Source: Bacillota bacterium (GTDB taxonomy: Bacteria; Bacillota; UBA994; PWPR01). Taken from it: a DNA stretch of 44,473 bases. Position 1 is the first letter of the stretch; each line of letters opens with the position of its first letter. A program made the position numbers and the translations under genes. This document shows positions 25,656 through 36,607 of the stretch, piece after piece. The notes under the pieces were generated by a model. The model did not search any database. It worked only from the letters and a program-made list of their open reading frames with translations, and was not told where the DNA came from. The stretch is from contig JANQLZ010000043.1 of NCBI GenBank assembly GCA_028280325.1, positions 1-44,473 of the forward strand, read 5' to 3'.

Positions 25656-25772
25656 TCCTCCTATTGTTATTCTATTAGCCTGTTTACTACTTTAACTAAA
25701 CATCAATTTACATCAATCATACCATATTATTTATCGTTTACTAAGCCCAACAGAAGGACGTGATCTGATCCG

Positions 25773-26123
25773 ATGAATCCACGAAAAACCTTTTTTTCAA
25801 GCCTTTTTGCAATCCTTTTAGGGCTGACTGTTTTGGGGTTGCGTCAGGTTGCCAGTGTCAATATTCCTATTATCAGAAGTCAAAGCTTTTTTTACTTATT
25901 ATGCATTTTCTTAATTGTCAACGGCATTCTTTATCTGTTCAGTATGTCAATGCTGATGCGCCGCAATATGGGACCTGCACTGGCCGAATTTCTATTCTGG
26001 CTCAGTCTGGGTGTACTGTTAGGCAGCTTCTCAACAATATTTCCACCAGGGCTGCCCAGGTTTTGCTACTACACTCTACTTTCGGTGGCTTTAGCCACTG
26101 CTGCCCGGATAGTTGAGAGATAA
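25773..26123 (+). CDS. Small hydrophobic membrane protein
   Basis: A 116-residue protein with four likely membrane spans (around residues 10-28, 40-60, 70-90 and 95-112) and a short charged start MNPRK. I do not recognise the family and see no conserved polar motif. An AAGGA lies upstream but about 16 bases from the ATG, further than usual, so the start or even the expression is less certain. It is an isolated plus-strand gene between the minus-strand rnr and HAD genes, followed immediately by a long hairpin. Confidence 0.55.
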   Translation: MNPRKTFFSSLFAILLGLTVLGLRQVASVNIPIIRSQSFFYLLCIFLIVNGILYLFSMSMLMRRNMGPALAEFLFWLSLGVLLGSFSTIFPPGLPRFCYYTLLSVALATAARIVER

Positions 26124-26124
26124 C

Positions 26125-26165
26125 GAGACCATTAAAAATGTTTGGCAGACATTTTTAATAGTCTC
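26125..26165 (+). terminator. Long hairpin after the small membrane protein gene
   Basis: Arms GAGAC-C-ATTAAAAATGT and ACATTTTTAAT-A-GTCTC, 16 paired bases with one mismatch, begin one base after the stop codon. There is no T-run on either strand, so it is an atypical terminator or an RNA-stabilising or processing structure. Confidence 0.4.
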
Positions 26166-26220
26166 AATATTACGATCAATTTTCACCAAAAAGGTTGAAC
26201 TAAAGGCTTTACTCGAAGTG

Positions 26221-27048
26221 CTAACTTAAAATTAACTGCTCCAAAATTTTACCGACACCATCATTATTGGCCTCATCGGTAGTGAGATCAGCTACTTTTT
26301 TAACCTCGGGCAGCGCATTACCCATGGCTACTCCACAGCCAGCCCATTCCAGCATATCGATATCGTTAAGATTATCTCCAATTGCTAAGACCTGTTCCTG
26401 GGTAATATCATAATGCTGGCAGAGCCACTGCAGGCCAAAAGATTTACGAGCGGTGTTTGGAAATACCTCTAGATAAGCAGCATTTCCCGGGCCTCTGGTC
26501 TTGAGCCAAATAATATCATCGCTAATCAACTCTGCTCTCAGCAGATCGCATTTTTCTACATCTGTATCCCAGCCAAATGTCTTAACACAGAGAGGATTAA
26601 AACTGAGCTCTTCCCCCAAGTTATCTATAGAAAGTATCGCCCGTTGTTCGTAATCAAAATAGCGCTTTATTGAAGGATGATCTCCACTGTTTTGATTGTA
26701 AACATCCGGATCATCAAAGGTTGCGGCGTAGGCAAAAGTCGGAGCACCGGTTTTGGTCCAGGCTCTGATTACCTGTTTGGCATAATCCTTGGACAGTGTC
26801 GATTTGTGAATAATTTTTTTGGTATTTTGGTCAACTATCATGCCCCCATTGTAGCAAATCAAAGGAACATCGAGCTCCAGCTCTGTTGCGTATTTGTAAG
26901 AACTTTTATATCTTCTACCGGTGACAATGGCAATTACGGCTCCTGTTTTTCTGACCTCTTTAATCACCTCTGCATTATAGCTGCTAATACAGTGGTCACT
27001 GTTTAATAGAGTACCGTCCAGATCAATACATACAAGTTTATAATCCAT
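26221..27048 (-). CDS. Cof-type HAD-superfamily phosphatase
   Basis: A 275-residue haloacid dehalogenase-like hydrolase of the Cof/IIB subgroup. Motif I is CIDLDGTLLNSD at the N-terminus with both catalytic aspartates, motif II the threonine in AIVTGR, and motifs III/IV the lysine in NTARKSFGLQW and GDNLNDIDML. The C2B cap lies between about residues 85 and 185. Members dephosphorylate sugar phosphates, FMN, PLP or other small phosphates in the cytoplasm; the substrate cannot be inferred. The start at 27048 has GGGGG seven bases upstream; an ATG two codons earlier is closer to it. A promoter is predicted at 27092-27120. Confidence 0.88.
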   Translation of the reverse strand: MDYKLVCIDLDGTLLNSDHCISSYNAEVIKEVRKTGAVIAIVTGRRYKSSYKYATELELDVPLICYNGGMIVDQNTKKIIHKSTLSKDYAKQVIRAWTKTGAPTFAYAATFDDPDVYNQNSGDHPSIKRYFDYEQRAILSIDNLGEELSFNPLCVKTFGWDTDVEKCDLLRAELISDDIIWLKTRGPGNAAYLEVFPNTARKSFGLQWLCQHYDITQEQVLAIGDNLNDIDMLEWAGCGVAMGNALPEVKKVADLTTDEANNDGVGKILEQLILS

Positions 27049-27091
27049 GCTCATACCCCCAGGTTTATCACTGATAATTCAGCACCCTAAA

Positions 27092-27120
27092 ATACTATCA
27101 TGCCTAATCCTGTTTTACAA
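27092..27120 (-). promoter_or_regulatory. Promoter of the HAD phosphatase gene
   Basis: Minus-strand TTGTAA (27115-27120), 17 bases, TAGTAT (27092-27097), lying between the hppA terminator and the HAD start codon. Confidence 0.45.
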
Positions 27121-27180
27121 TCACCATGACAACTACGACTACCAAAGCTATTTGGATTGAGTGTTTTGTTAATAATAAAA

Positions 27181-27209
27181 AAGAGCTCCAACAAACTGTC
27201 AGAGCTCTT
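27181..27209 (-). terminator. Terminator after hppA
   Basis: Arms AAGAGCTC and GAGCTCTT with a 13-base loop, five bases after the hppA stop and followed on the minus strand by TTTTATTATT. A typical intrinsic terminator closing the secG-hppA transcript. Confidence 0.85.
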
Positions 27210-27213
27210 ATTA

Positions 27214-29178
27214 TTACATAAACATCGGTGCAAATACCAAGGCGACTATGGTCATCAACTTAATCAGAATGTTGATTGAAGGACCAGAGGTATCCTTAAA
27301 TGGATCGCCTACCGTATCCCCTACTACGGCAGCCGCATGGGTATCGGTACCCTTGCCGCCGTATGCGCCACCTTCAATGTACTTTTTGGCATTATCCCAG
27401 GCTCCACCGGCATTGGCCATCATAATGGCCATCATTAAACCGGCAACCAGAGAACCAGCTAATAATCCTCCCAGTGCTTCAGCACCTAAGAACAGCCCAA
27501 CCAAGATCGGAACCACTACAGCTAATAATCCTGGAATAATCATTTCCCGCAGCGCAGCTTTGGTTGAGATATCAACACATCTGGCGTAATCAGGCTTTGC
27601 TTTGTATTCCATAATTCCAGGGATCTCGCGGAACTGCCTGCGCACCTCTTCGATCATGTCGAAAGCAGACTTGCCAACTGCCTGCATGGTAATAGCTGAA
27701 AACAGGAACGGCAGCATGCCACCGATCAATAGACCGATAATCACTTCTGCTTCCAATAAGTTAATCCCTTTCAGCCCCACGGCAGTGGCATAGGCTGAGA
27801 ACAAACCCAAAGCAGTTAGGGCTGCTGAACCGATGGCAAATCCTTTACCCATTGCTGCAGTTGTATTTCCAACAGCATCTAAGGAATCGGTAATTTTGCG
27901 AACATCCTCGCCCAAATCTGCCATTTCGGCGATCCCGCCGGCATTATCTGCGATTGGGCCATAGGCATCAACAGCAACTGTAATTCCGGTGGTAGCCAAC
28001 ATCCCGACAGCTGACAAGGCTATTCCGTAAAGGCCAGCAAAGTGGAAAGAGATAAATATAGCACCGGCAATAATAATCACCGGGATAGCAGTACTTTTCA
28101 TTCCTACAGCTAAACCGGTTATGATATTGGTTGCAGGTCCGGTTTGAGAGGCTTCGGCAATCGATTTTACCGGCTTATGGTTACTTCCTGTATAGTACTC
28201 AGTAACTTGTCCAATTATAATTCCGCCTACTAAACCAGCGACAATTGCCCAGAATACATTTATATCATTAACAGTCTGCACAACTGCGAAATAAGCTCCT
28301 ATTAAGGTCAGCGCCCCGGCAATGTAAACACCATTATGCAATGCCGATTGAATTTTGCTTTCATCGTTTGTTCTGACAAAACGAGTAGCGATAATACTGG
28401 CGACAATACCTATAGCAGCAATTAACAGCGGCAAGTAAACACCCAGCACCCCGTATACAACGGTGCCAATCGCTATGGCGGCAATTAAAGAACCTACATA
28501 GGACTCAAACAAGTCAGCACCCATACCAGCCACATCGCCGACATTGTCGCCGACATTATCGGCAATAACCGCCGGATTACGCGGGTCGTCTTCTGGAATA
28601 CCAGCCTCAACCTTACCTACCAAATCAGCGCCAACGTCGGCCGCTTTGGTATAAATACCACCGCCAACACGGGCGAAAAGAGCTATGGAACTTGCGCCCA
28701 GAGCAAAGCCATTGACAATTGAGGCATCGCGATAAATATAGTATAAAACCCCTAACCCCAATAAGCCTAATCCGACAACAGACATGCCCATTACTGTGCC
28801 GCCGGTAAAGGCGACCTTCAGAGCCGGGTTTAATCCCTGTCTGGCAGCACTGGCGGTTCTAATATTAGCCCTGGTAGCTACGTTCATTCCTATGTAACCG
28901 GCTAAGACCGAACATAGGGCACCAGCTAAAAAAGCCAGGCCAGTTTCTATCCCAATTTGCAAAGCAATAATTATAAAAACCAACACCACAAATATCGCAA
29001 GAGTCCGATATTCACGTTTGAGAAAGGCCATTGAACCGTCTTGAATGGCTTTACCAATTTCACGCATGCGTTCATTTCCGGTATCACGCTTATTGACATT
29101 AGCTGACAGCAAAAGTGCAAAACCAAGCGCTACAGCTCCCAATACAGGAGCAAGCCAAAGAATCATTTTAACATCCAT
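27214..29178 (-). CDS. hppA: Membrane-bound ion-pumping pyrophosphatase (K+-dependent type)
   Basis: A 654-residue, roughly 16-span protein that hydrolyses cytoplasmic pyrophosphate and pumps Na+ and/or H+ outwards. The substrate-binding motifs are all present: [32 protein letters not shown] near residue 190, [28 protein letters not shown] and the C-terminal [15 protein letters not shown]. The key segment [10 protein letters not shown] has alanine where K+-independent H+ pumps have lysine, which marks the K+-dependent class; many of those pump Na+. The ion itself cannot be fixed by eye. The start at 29178 has AGGAGG eight bases upstream. It follows secG and a hairpin at 29214-29242 and ends at a strong terminator. 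Confidence 0.95.
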   Translation of the reverse strand: MDVKMILWLAPVLGAVALGFALLLSANVNKRDTGNERMREIGKAIQDGSMAFLKREYRTLAIFVVLVFIIIALQIGIETGLAFLAGALCSVLAGYIGMNVATRANIRTASAARQGLNPALKVAFTGGTVMGMSVVGLGLLGLGVLYYIYRDASIVNGFALGASSIALFARVGGGIYTKAADVGADLVGKVEAGIPEDDPRNPAVIADNVGDNVGDVAGMGADLFESYVGSLIAAIAIGTVVYGVLGVYLPLLIAAIGIVASIIATRFVRTNDESKIQSALHNGVYIAGALTLIGAYFAVVQTVNDINVFWAIVAGLVGGIIIGQVTEYYTGSNHKPVKSIAEASQTGPATNIITGLAVGMKSTAIPVIIIAGAIFISFHFAGLYGIALSAVGMLATTGITVAVDAYGPIADNAGGIAEMADLGEDVRKITDSLDAVGNTTAAMGKGFAIGSAALTALGLFSAYATAVGLKGINLLEAEVIIGLLIGGMLPFLFSAITMQAVGKSAFDMIEEVRRQFREIPGIMEYKAKPDYARCVDISTKAALREMIIPGLLAVVVPILVGLFLGAEALGGLLAGSLVAGLMMAIMMANAGGAWDNAKKYIEGGAYGGKGTDTHAAAVVGDTVGDPFKDTSGPSINILIKLMTIVALVFAPMFM

Positions 29179-29213
29179 AAATGTTTCCTCCTGGGTCAAT
29201 CATTACATAATAA

Positions 29214-29242
29214 ATGCCTCTAACCCACTTGGGTTGAGGCAT
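29214..29242 (-). terminator. Hairpin between secG and hppA
   Basis: Arms ATGCCTC-AACCC (one bulged T) and GGGTT-GAGGCAT around a 4-base loop, followed by TTTATTATG on the minus strand. It lies eight bases after the secG stop and could be a partial terminator tuning hppA expression. Confidence 0.55.
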
Positions 29243-29249
29243 ATCTCGC

Positions 29250-29471
29250 CTACTGTAAAACGGTTAACAGCAAAGTGCTTAGCATAAACAAAACAGCGGA
29301 AGCAGATGTAATCTTTGCAAATACTTTATCAAGTTTTTCACCCTGACCAAAAAATTGATCAGCTCCTCCACCAATAGCACCTAAACCTGCGGCACGGCCA
29401 GACTGCAGTAAGACACTGGCAATCAACACTACTGCTGAGGAGATCAAAACTACATATAAAACAATATCCAT
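29250..29471 (-). CDS. secG: Preprotein translocase subunit SecG
   Basis: A 73-residue two-span membrane protein. The first span VLYVVLISSAVVLIASVLLQ is followed by the conserved cytoplasmic loop QSGRAAGLGAIGGGADQFFGQ and a second span ASAVLFMLSTLLLTVL, the exact plan of SecG, the accessory subunit of the SecYEG channel for protein export. The ATG is preceded by AGGAGGTGGG. A promoter is predicted at 29505-29533, but no terminator separates it from enolase, so it may also be read from the glycolytic operon. Its neighbourhood with eno and, further on, rnr is a common Firmicute arrangement. Confidence 0.96.
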   Translation of the reverse strand: MDIVLYVVLISSAVVLIASVLLQSGRAAGLGAIGGGADQFFGQGEKLDKVFAKITSASAVLFMLSTLLLTVLQ

Positions 29472-29504
29472 TTACCCACCTCCTATGCATGTTTACAGAA
29501 TAGT

Positions 29505-29533
29505 ATTTTAACACAACTAGATGTAGCTGACAA
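29505..29533 (-). promoter_or_regulatory. Promoter of secG
   Basis: Minus-strand TTGTCA (29528-29533), 17 bases, TAAAAT (29505-29510), positioned about 35 bases before the secG start codon. Confidence 0.6.
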
Positions 29534-29541
29534 TAATTTTT

Positions 29542-32343
<2,802 letters not shown>

Positions 32344-32351
<8 letters not shown>

Positions 32352-33099
32352 GATACTTTACGATAGCCAAAAAATCAGCACTTTTCAAACTTGCTCCACC
32401 GACTAAAGCCCCATCAATATTTTTTTCAGCCATTAATTCTTTAATATTACCAGGTTTAACGCTGCCTCCGTAAAGAATCCGAATACTATCTGCCAGTTTA
32501 GGCCCGAACTGCGTTTTTAAATGGCTTCTGATAAACTGACAACCTGCTTCAGCATCGGCAGAGGCTGCAGTCTTGCCGGTTCCGATCGCCCAGACCGGCT
32601 CGTAGGCCACAACTAATTCCAGCAAATCAGACTGCTGAAAACCCTGCAGGCTGCCTGAGATTTGTCGGGCAAGTACCTGATTGGTTTGGCCCAGCTCCCG
32701 TTCAGCTAAGGTTTCACCGACACACAATATCGGCTTTAAACCCATTGCAGTAACAGCTCTGATTTTTTTATTTACCAGTTCATTGCTTTCCTGAAACAGA
32801 TTTCGCCGCTCAGAATGGCCGCAGATCACCCACTGGCAACCACTGGCTTTCAGCATTTTGGCAGATACTTCTCCAGTATACGCCCCCTGTGCGGCCTGGT
32901 GAACATTCTGGGCTGCTAACTGGATATCAGTTGCCCGCAAAACCTCGTCGGCCATAGCCAGTGAGGTAAATGGGGGGCTGACTATGATTTCAACCTGATC
33001 ATAATCTATCAAATTTTTCACAAGTTCAGTCAGCAAATTCCTGGTTTGTAGCGGGGTTAAATTCATTTTATGGTTGCCGGCTATTATCGGTTTTCTCAT
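32344..33099 (-). CDS. tpiA: Triosephosphate isomerase
   Basis: A 251-residue TIM-barrel enzyme interconverting dihydroxyacetone phosphate and glyceraldehyde-3-phosphate. The active-site residues are in AGNHKMN (where most TIMs have AGNWKMN), ICGHSERR (catalytic histidine), [14 protein letters not shown] (catalytic glutamate) and [11 protein letters not shown] (phosphate binding). The histidine in place of tryptophan in the N-terminal motif is a mild oddity. The start overlaps the pgk stop by four bases (ATGA), with GGAG upstream. Confidence 0.98.
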
Positions 33100-34292
33100 T
33101 TCTCCACTCCATCTGCCAAAACTGTCAGGCCGGGCAGCTCTTTGCCTTCCATCAGCTCTAAAAAGGCGCCGCCGCCAGTTGAAATATGGCTCATCTCCTG
33201 GGCATACCCAAACTGGGTGACAGCCGCTGCTGAATCGCCTCCACCGACAACTATATCGGCATCACAAACTGACAGATAGGCAGCCAGGGTTCTGGTGCCG
33301 TCTGAGAAAGGTTTCATTTCAAAAACCCCCATCGGCCCATTCCAGACCACCAGTTTAGAGCCCTTTAACACGGTGGCAAAATATTCACAGGTTGCTGGCC
33401 CGATATCCAAAATCATTTCATTGGCCGGAATAGCATCAATCGAATAATAGTGTGGCTCAGCATTTTCTGAAAATGCTTTAGCTGTGACTACATCGACCGG
33501 CAGATAAAGGCCTACATCCTTTTTTTGAGCCTTTTCCATTAGGGCTGCGGCCAGACTAAGTTTATCTTCTTCCACAAAGGATATGCCAACCTGATAGCCT
33601 GAGGCCTTTAAAAAGGTATTGGCCATACCGCCGCCTATTACCAAATTGTCTACCTGGTCGAGCAGTGCTTCAATAACCTTGATTTTATCACTGACCTTTT
33701 TCCCGCCTAAAATAGCCGTAAAAGGCCGGGCCGGATTATCCAGTACCTTGCTGGCATAGTTTATTTCCTTCTCCAACAGAAATCCTGCCACAGCATCCTC
33801 ACCCATCAATTCCGGCAAGGCAGCTACAGAGGCATGGGCGCGGTGGCTGACTCCAAAGGCATCATTGACGTATACATCAGCATAAGATGCCATAACTGCG
33901 GCGAACTCTCGATCATTCTGTTTTTCTCTTGGATCAAATCGCAAATTTTCCAAGACCAATATCTCACCTTTTTTCAGCGCCTTAACCTGTGCCTCAGCCT
34001 CATCGCCAACAGTGCTGCTGACAAACTTGACCGGCACATCTGTTAAAGTGCTCAGGTGTTTAACAACTGGTTCGAGGGAGAATTCAGGTTTTACCATACC
34101 CTTGGGTCTCCCTAAATGACTAATTATAATTAACGCAGCCTCTTGGTTTACGAGATAGTCAATTGTGGGCAATGCAGCACGAATGCGGGTATCATCAGCA
34201 ACAATCCCGTTGCTCAGTGGAACATTAAAGTCCACCCTCAGCAATACCCTTTTGTCGCGCAAATCGACATCGCTAACCAACTTTTTTTTCAT
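33096..34292 (-). CDS. pgk: Phosphoglycerate kinase
   Basis: A 398-residue enzyme making ATP from 1,3-bisphosphoglycerate. N-terminal substrate residues are in RVLLRVDFNVPLSNG and SHLGRPKG, then VNDAFGVSHRAHAS; the hinge and nucleotide-binding C-domain show ILGGKKVSDKIKVIEALL, GGGMANTFLKA, WNGPMGVFE and VVGGGDSAAAV. Length is standard. It lies nine bases after gap and is overlapped at its end by tpiA, so the operon order is gap-pgk-tpiA-gpmI-eno. Confidence 0.98.
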   Translation of the reverse strand: MKKKLVSDVDLRDKRVLLRVDFNVPLSNGIVADDTRIRAALPTIDYLVNQEAALIIISHLGRPKGMVKPEFSLEPVVKHLSTLTDVPVKFVSSTVGDEAEAQVKALKKGEILVLENLRFDPREKQNDREFAAVMASYADVYVNDAFGVSHRAHASVAALPELMGEDAVAGFLLEKEINYASKVLDNPARPFTAILGGKKVSDKIKVIEALLDQVDNLVIGGGMANTFLKASGYQVGISFVEEDKLSLAAALMEKAQKKDVGLYLPVDVVTAKAFSENAEPHYYSIDAIPANEMILDIGPATCEYFATVLKGSKLVVWNGPMGVFEMKPFSDGTRTLAAYLSVCDADIVVGGGDSAAAVTQFGYAQEMSHISTGGGAFLELMEGKELPGLTVLADGVEK

Positions 34293-34301
34293 TTGTTTCT
34301 C

Positions 34302-35309
34302 CTAGATTCCTTTCTTTCCAATAAACTGAACTAAGTCCACCATTCTATATGAATAACCCCATTCGTTGTCATACCAGGACAATACCTTAACCATATTTTT
34401 ACCATTGACCTCAGTTGACAGGGCATCGACTATTGAGGACCTGCTATCACCGATATAATCCACTGAAACTAATGGCTCATAGCTGACTCCCAATATGCCT
34501 TTCATTTCTCGTTGAGAGGCATGTTCAAAGGCTTTGTTTACCTCTTCGGCAGTAACATCTGCTGCTAACTCAACTGTTAAATCCACTATTGAGCCTGTGG
34601 GAGTGGGAACGCGCATGGCCATACCACTTAGTTTTCCTATCAGCTGAGGCAAAACAAGGCCAATTGCTTTGGCAGCTCCGGTAGAGGTAGGAATAATTGA
34701 AAGAGCTGCAGCGCGAGCACGGCGATAATCCTTATGCGGCCCGTCGAGGATGTTTTGCCCATTGGTATAAGAGTGGACAGTAGTCATAAAACCCCGTTTA
34801 ATGCCAAACTTGTCGTCCAATACTTTGGCTATTGGAGCGAGACAGTTTGTTGTACAAGAGGCATTAGATACAATATGATGCTCACTGGGACGATACCCTT
34901 TATCATTTACACCCAATACAATTGTATAATCCGCATTTTTACCGGGGGCAGAGATAACTACTTTCTTAGCTCCGGCTTCCAGATGGGCGGCGGCCTTATC
35001 TCTATCTCTAAATACACCAGTACACTCAGCGATAATATCAGCCTGATATTCTCCCCATTTTAGATCAGCAGGGTTACGCTCAGCAGTAATGGCTATTTTC
35101 CGGCCATCGACAATCAGACAGTTTTTTTCAATGGATACCTCAGCATTGAATCTACCAAAATTACTATCGTGTTTCAGCAGGAAAGCCATTTGCTCTGCAG
35201 AACCCAAATCATTGATAGCGACAATCTCAATATCTGGATTTCCGTGGACAATCCTTAATATCTGCCGACCTATCCTGCCAAACCCATTAATACCAACCTT
35301 AACAGTCAT
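34302..35309 (-). CDS. gap: Glyceraldehyde-3-phosphate dehydrogenase
   Basis: A 335-residue dehydrogenase oxidising glyceraldehyde-3-phosphate with NAD+. The Rossmann start is VGINGFGRIGRQILR, the coenzyme-selecting aspartate is in IVAINDLG, the nucleophile cysteine is in SNASCTTNCLAP near residue 152, the histidine is in TVHSYTNGQ, and the C-terminal WYDNEWGYSYRMVDL is intact. It is the first gene of the glycolytic operon. A candidate promoter overlaps the whiA stop codon at 35404-35432. No CggR-type repressor gene precedes it, unlike in Bacillus. Confidence 0.98.
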   Translation of the reverse strand: MTVKVGINGFGRIGRQILRIVHGNPDIEIVAINDLGSAEQMAFLLKHDSNFGRFNAEVSIEKNCLIVDGRKIAITAERNPADLKWGEYQADIIAECTGVFRDRDKAAAHLEAGAKKVVISAPGKNADYTIVLGVNDKGYRPSEHHIVSNASCTTNCLAPIAKVLDDKFGIKRGFMTTVHSYTNGQNILDGPHKDYRRARAAALSIIPTSTGAAKAIGLVLPQLIGKLSGMAMRVPTPTGSIVDLTVELAADVTAEEVNKAFEHASQREMKGILGVSYEPLVSVDYIGDSRSSIVDALSTEVNGKNMVKVLSWYDNEWGYSYRMVDLVQFIGKKGI

Positions 35310-35403
35310 ATTCTATCCTCCTAAACAGAAAATCAATATCCAGTAGTTTGCTTCACAATATAGTTTACTATTTATTTAAACCTAACTCCATCATTTTTAT
35401 GTA

Positions 35404-35432
35404 AAACTATAAAACTGCCTTTAACAAGTCAA
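35404..35432 (-). promoter_or_regulatory. Candidate promoter of the glycolytic operon
   Basis: Minus-strand TTGACT (35427-35432), 17 bases, TAGTTT (35404-35409). The -35 overlaps the whiA stop codon. The -10 is imperfect. About 95 untranslated bases follow before gap. Confidence 0.45.
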
Positions 35433-36373
35433 CTAATATCATCCAAGCTGTCTGCCAATTTTTCGATCTTCTTCAGTCGATAATTGACTGCACTCTTGGT
35501 CAGCGGCCTTTTGAGCATAGCAGCTAATTCAGCCAGGCTCAGTTCTGGATTATTCAGTCTCAGCTCGGCAATCTCACGTAACCCTCGGGGCAGATTACTC
35601 AGGCCCAGTTCATTGTCGATTTTCTTGATCTTGGCTGCCTGCCGCCAGGAGGCCTGCAGGGTTTTATTCAGATTAGCGGTCTCAGAATTAACCAGCCTGT
35701 TCACCCGGTTTCGAACATTACGATAGACTCTGGCATTCTCATAATGCAGTGCAGCCGTAGTGGCTCCAATCACTGTAAGAAAAGTGGTGATGTGCTGGCT
35801 ATCCTTAATATAGAGCACAAAATCAGATTTTTTTTCTATTTCATGCCAGTCCAGGCCCTCATCTGCAGACAATCTTTTCAGATCGTCTTTATGGATAATA
35901 TCGTGGGTTAATATTTCACAGTGGTATTTACCTCGGCTGGGCTCACTGACTGCCCCCGAAGCTAAAAAGCTGCCCCTCAAGTAAGCCCTTCTACAGCATT
36001 GACTGGCAAAGAATTTTTCTGCTATTCCAGGGATGATGGCATACTGTTTGTCCATCATGCCCAACTCCATTAACAGCTGATGGGTACCGACAGCTGGCCG
36101 CACATTGACCAGATAGGTATAGTTCTTGCGCAATCTGGTTTTTCTGCGGACATATACCTTAGTATTTAGTTCAGAAGCGGTTTTTATCAGCCGGTAGATT
36201 CGCCTGGCGGTGGCCGGGTTTTCCGTATTCATGCTCAATCCCAGCCGGCCTGAACCACCCAATTCAAGAACCCCGTTTAATCTGACAAAGGCCGCAATCT
36301 CACTTAAAATACAACATTCATTTTTAATTGCCAGTCGGGCACATTCTTTTTTGGCTTCAGAGGTAAAGGTCAT
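35429..36373 (-). CDS. whiA: WhiA, DNA-binding protein of the sporulation/division regulator family
   Basis: A 314-residue protein with the WhiA plan: an N-terminal half related to LAGLIDADG homing endonucleases (two such repeats, without nuclease function) and a C-terminal helix-turn-helix, seen as LRLNNPELSLAELAAMLKRPLTKSAVNYRLKKI. The family binds DNA and affects sporulation in Streptomyces and cell division and chromosome segregation in Bacillus. The start at 36373 (MTFTSEAKKE) is chosen because it matches the usual MSFTSE start; ribosome binding sites are weak at both options. The usual partners rapZ and yvcK are missing upstream, where bpsA stands instead. Confidence 0.95.
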   Translation of the reverse strand: MTFTSEAKKECARLAIKNECCILSEIAAFVRLNGVLELGGSGRLGLSMNTENPATARRIYRLIKTASELNTKVYVRRKTRLRKNYTYLVNVRPAVGTHQLLMELGMMDKQYAIIPGIAEKFFASQCCRRAYLRGSFLASGAVSEPSRGKYHCEILTHDIIHKDDLKRLSADEGLDWHEIEKKSDFVLYIKDSQHITTFLTVIGATTAALHYENARVYRNVRNRVNRLVNSETANLNKTLQASWRQAAKIKKIDNELGLSNLPRGLREIAELRLNNPELSLAELAAMLKRPLTKSAVNYRLKKIEKLADSLDDIS

Positions 36374-36581
36374 GCTTATCATTCCAATCAGAGTTGCCAA
36401 AATTCTTCAGCATCGCTCGTACCTATTATTATAATGGAAAGAGCTGCATACTAAAAGAAATAAAGCTCAATAACAGCCCCTTTATTGAATAAGCAAGCCA
36501 TTAACAGCCAAAAATCAGATCTTTAATTAAGCGATCTGCTCAAGGCAAATCGTTACCTTATATACCTACCATAATAAACAA

Positions 36582-36607
36582 CTCTGATTAGCAATTGCTA
36601 ATCAGAG
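36582..36607 (-). terminator. Terminator overlapping the bpsA stop codon
   Basis: A perfect palindrome with 11-base arms CTCTGATTAGC/GCTAATCAGAG around AATT, followed on the minus strand by TTGTTTATT. The upstream arm contains the last codons and the stop codon TAG of bpsA. Confidence 0.75.

Noticed and set aside
23190-25772. tmRNA or smpB beside rnr
   Set aside because: These often lie next to rnr in Firmicutes, but the neighbouring sequences encode a polysaccharide deacetylase on one side and a decayed small gene on the other; no tmRNA ends were seen.
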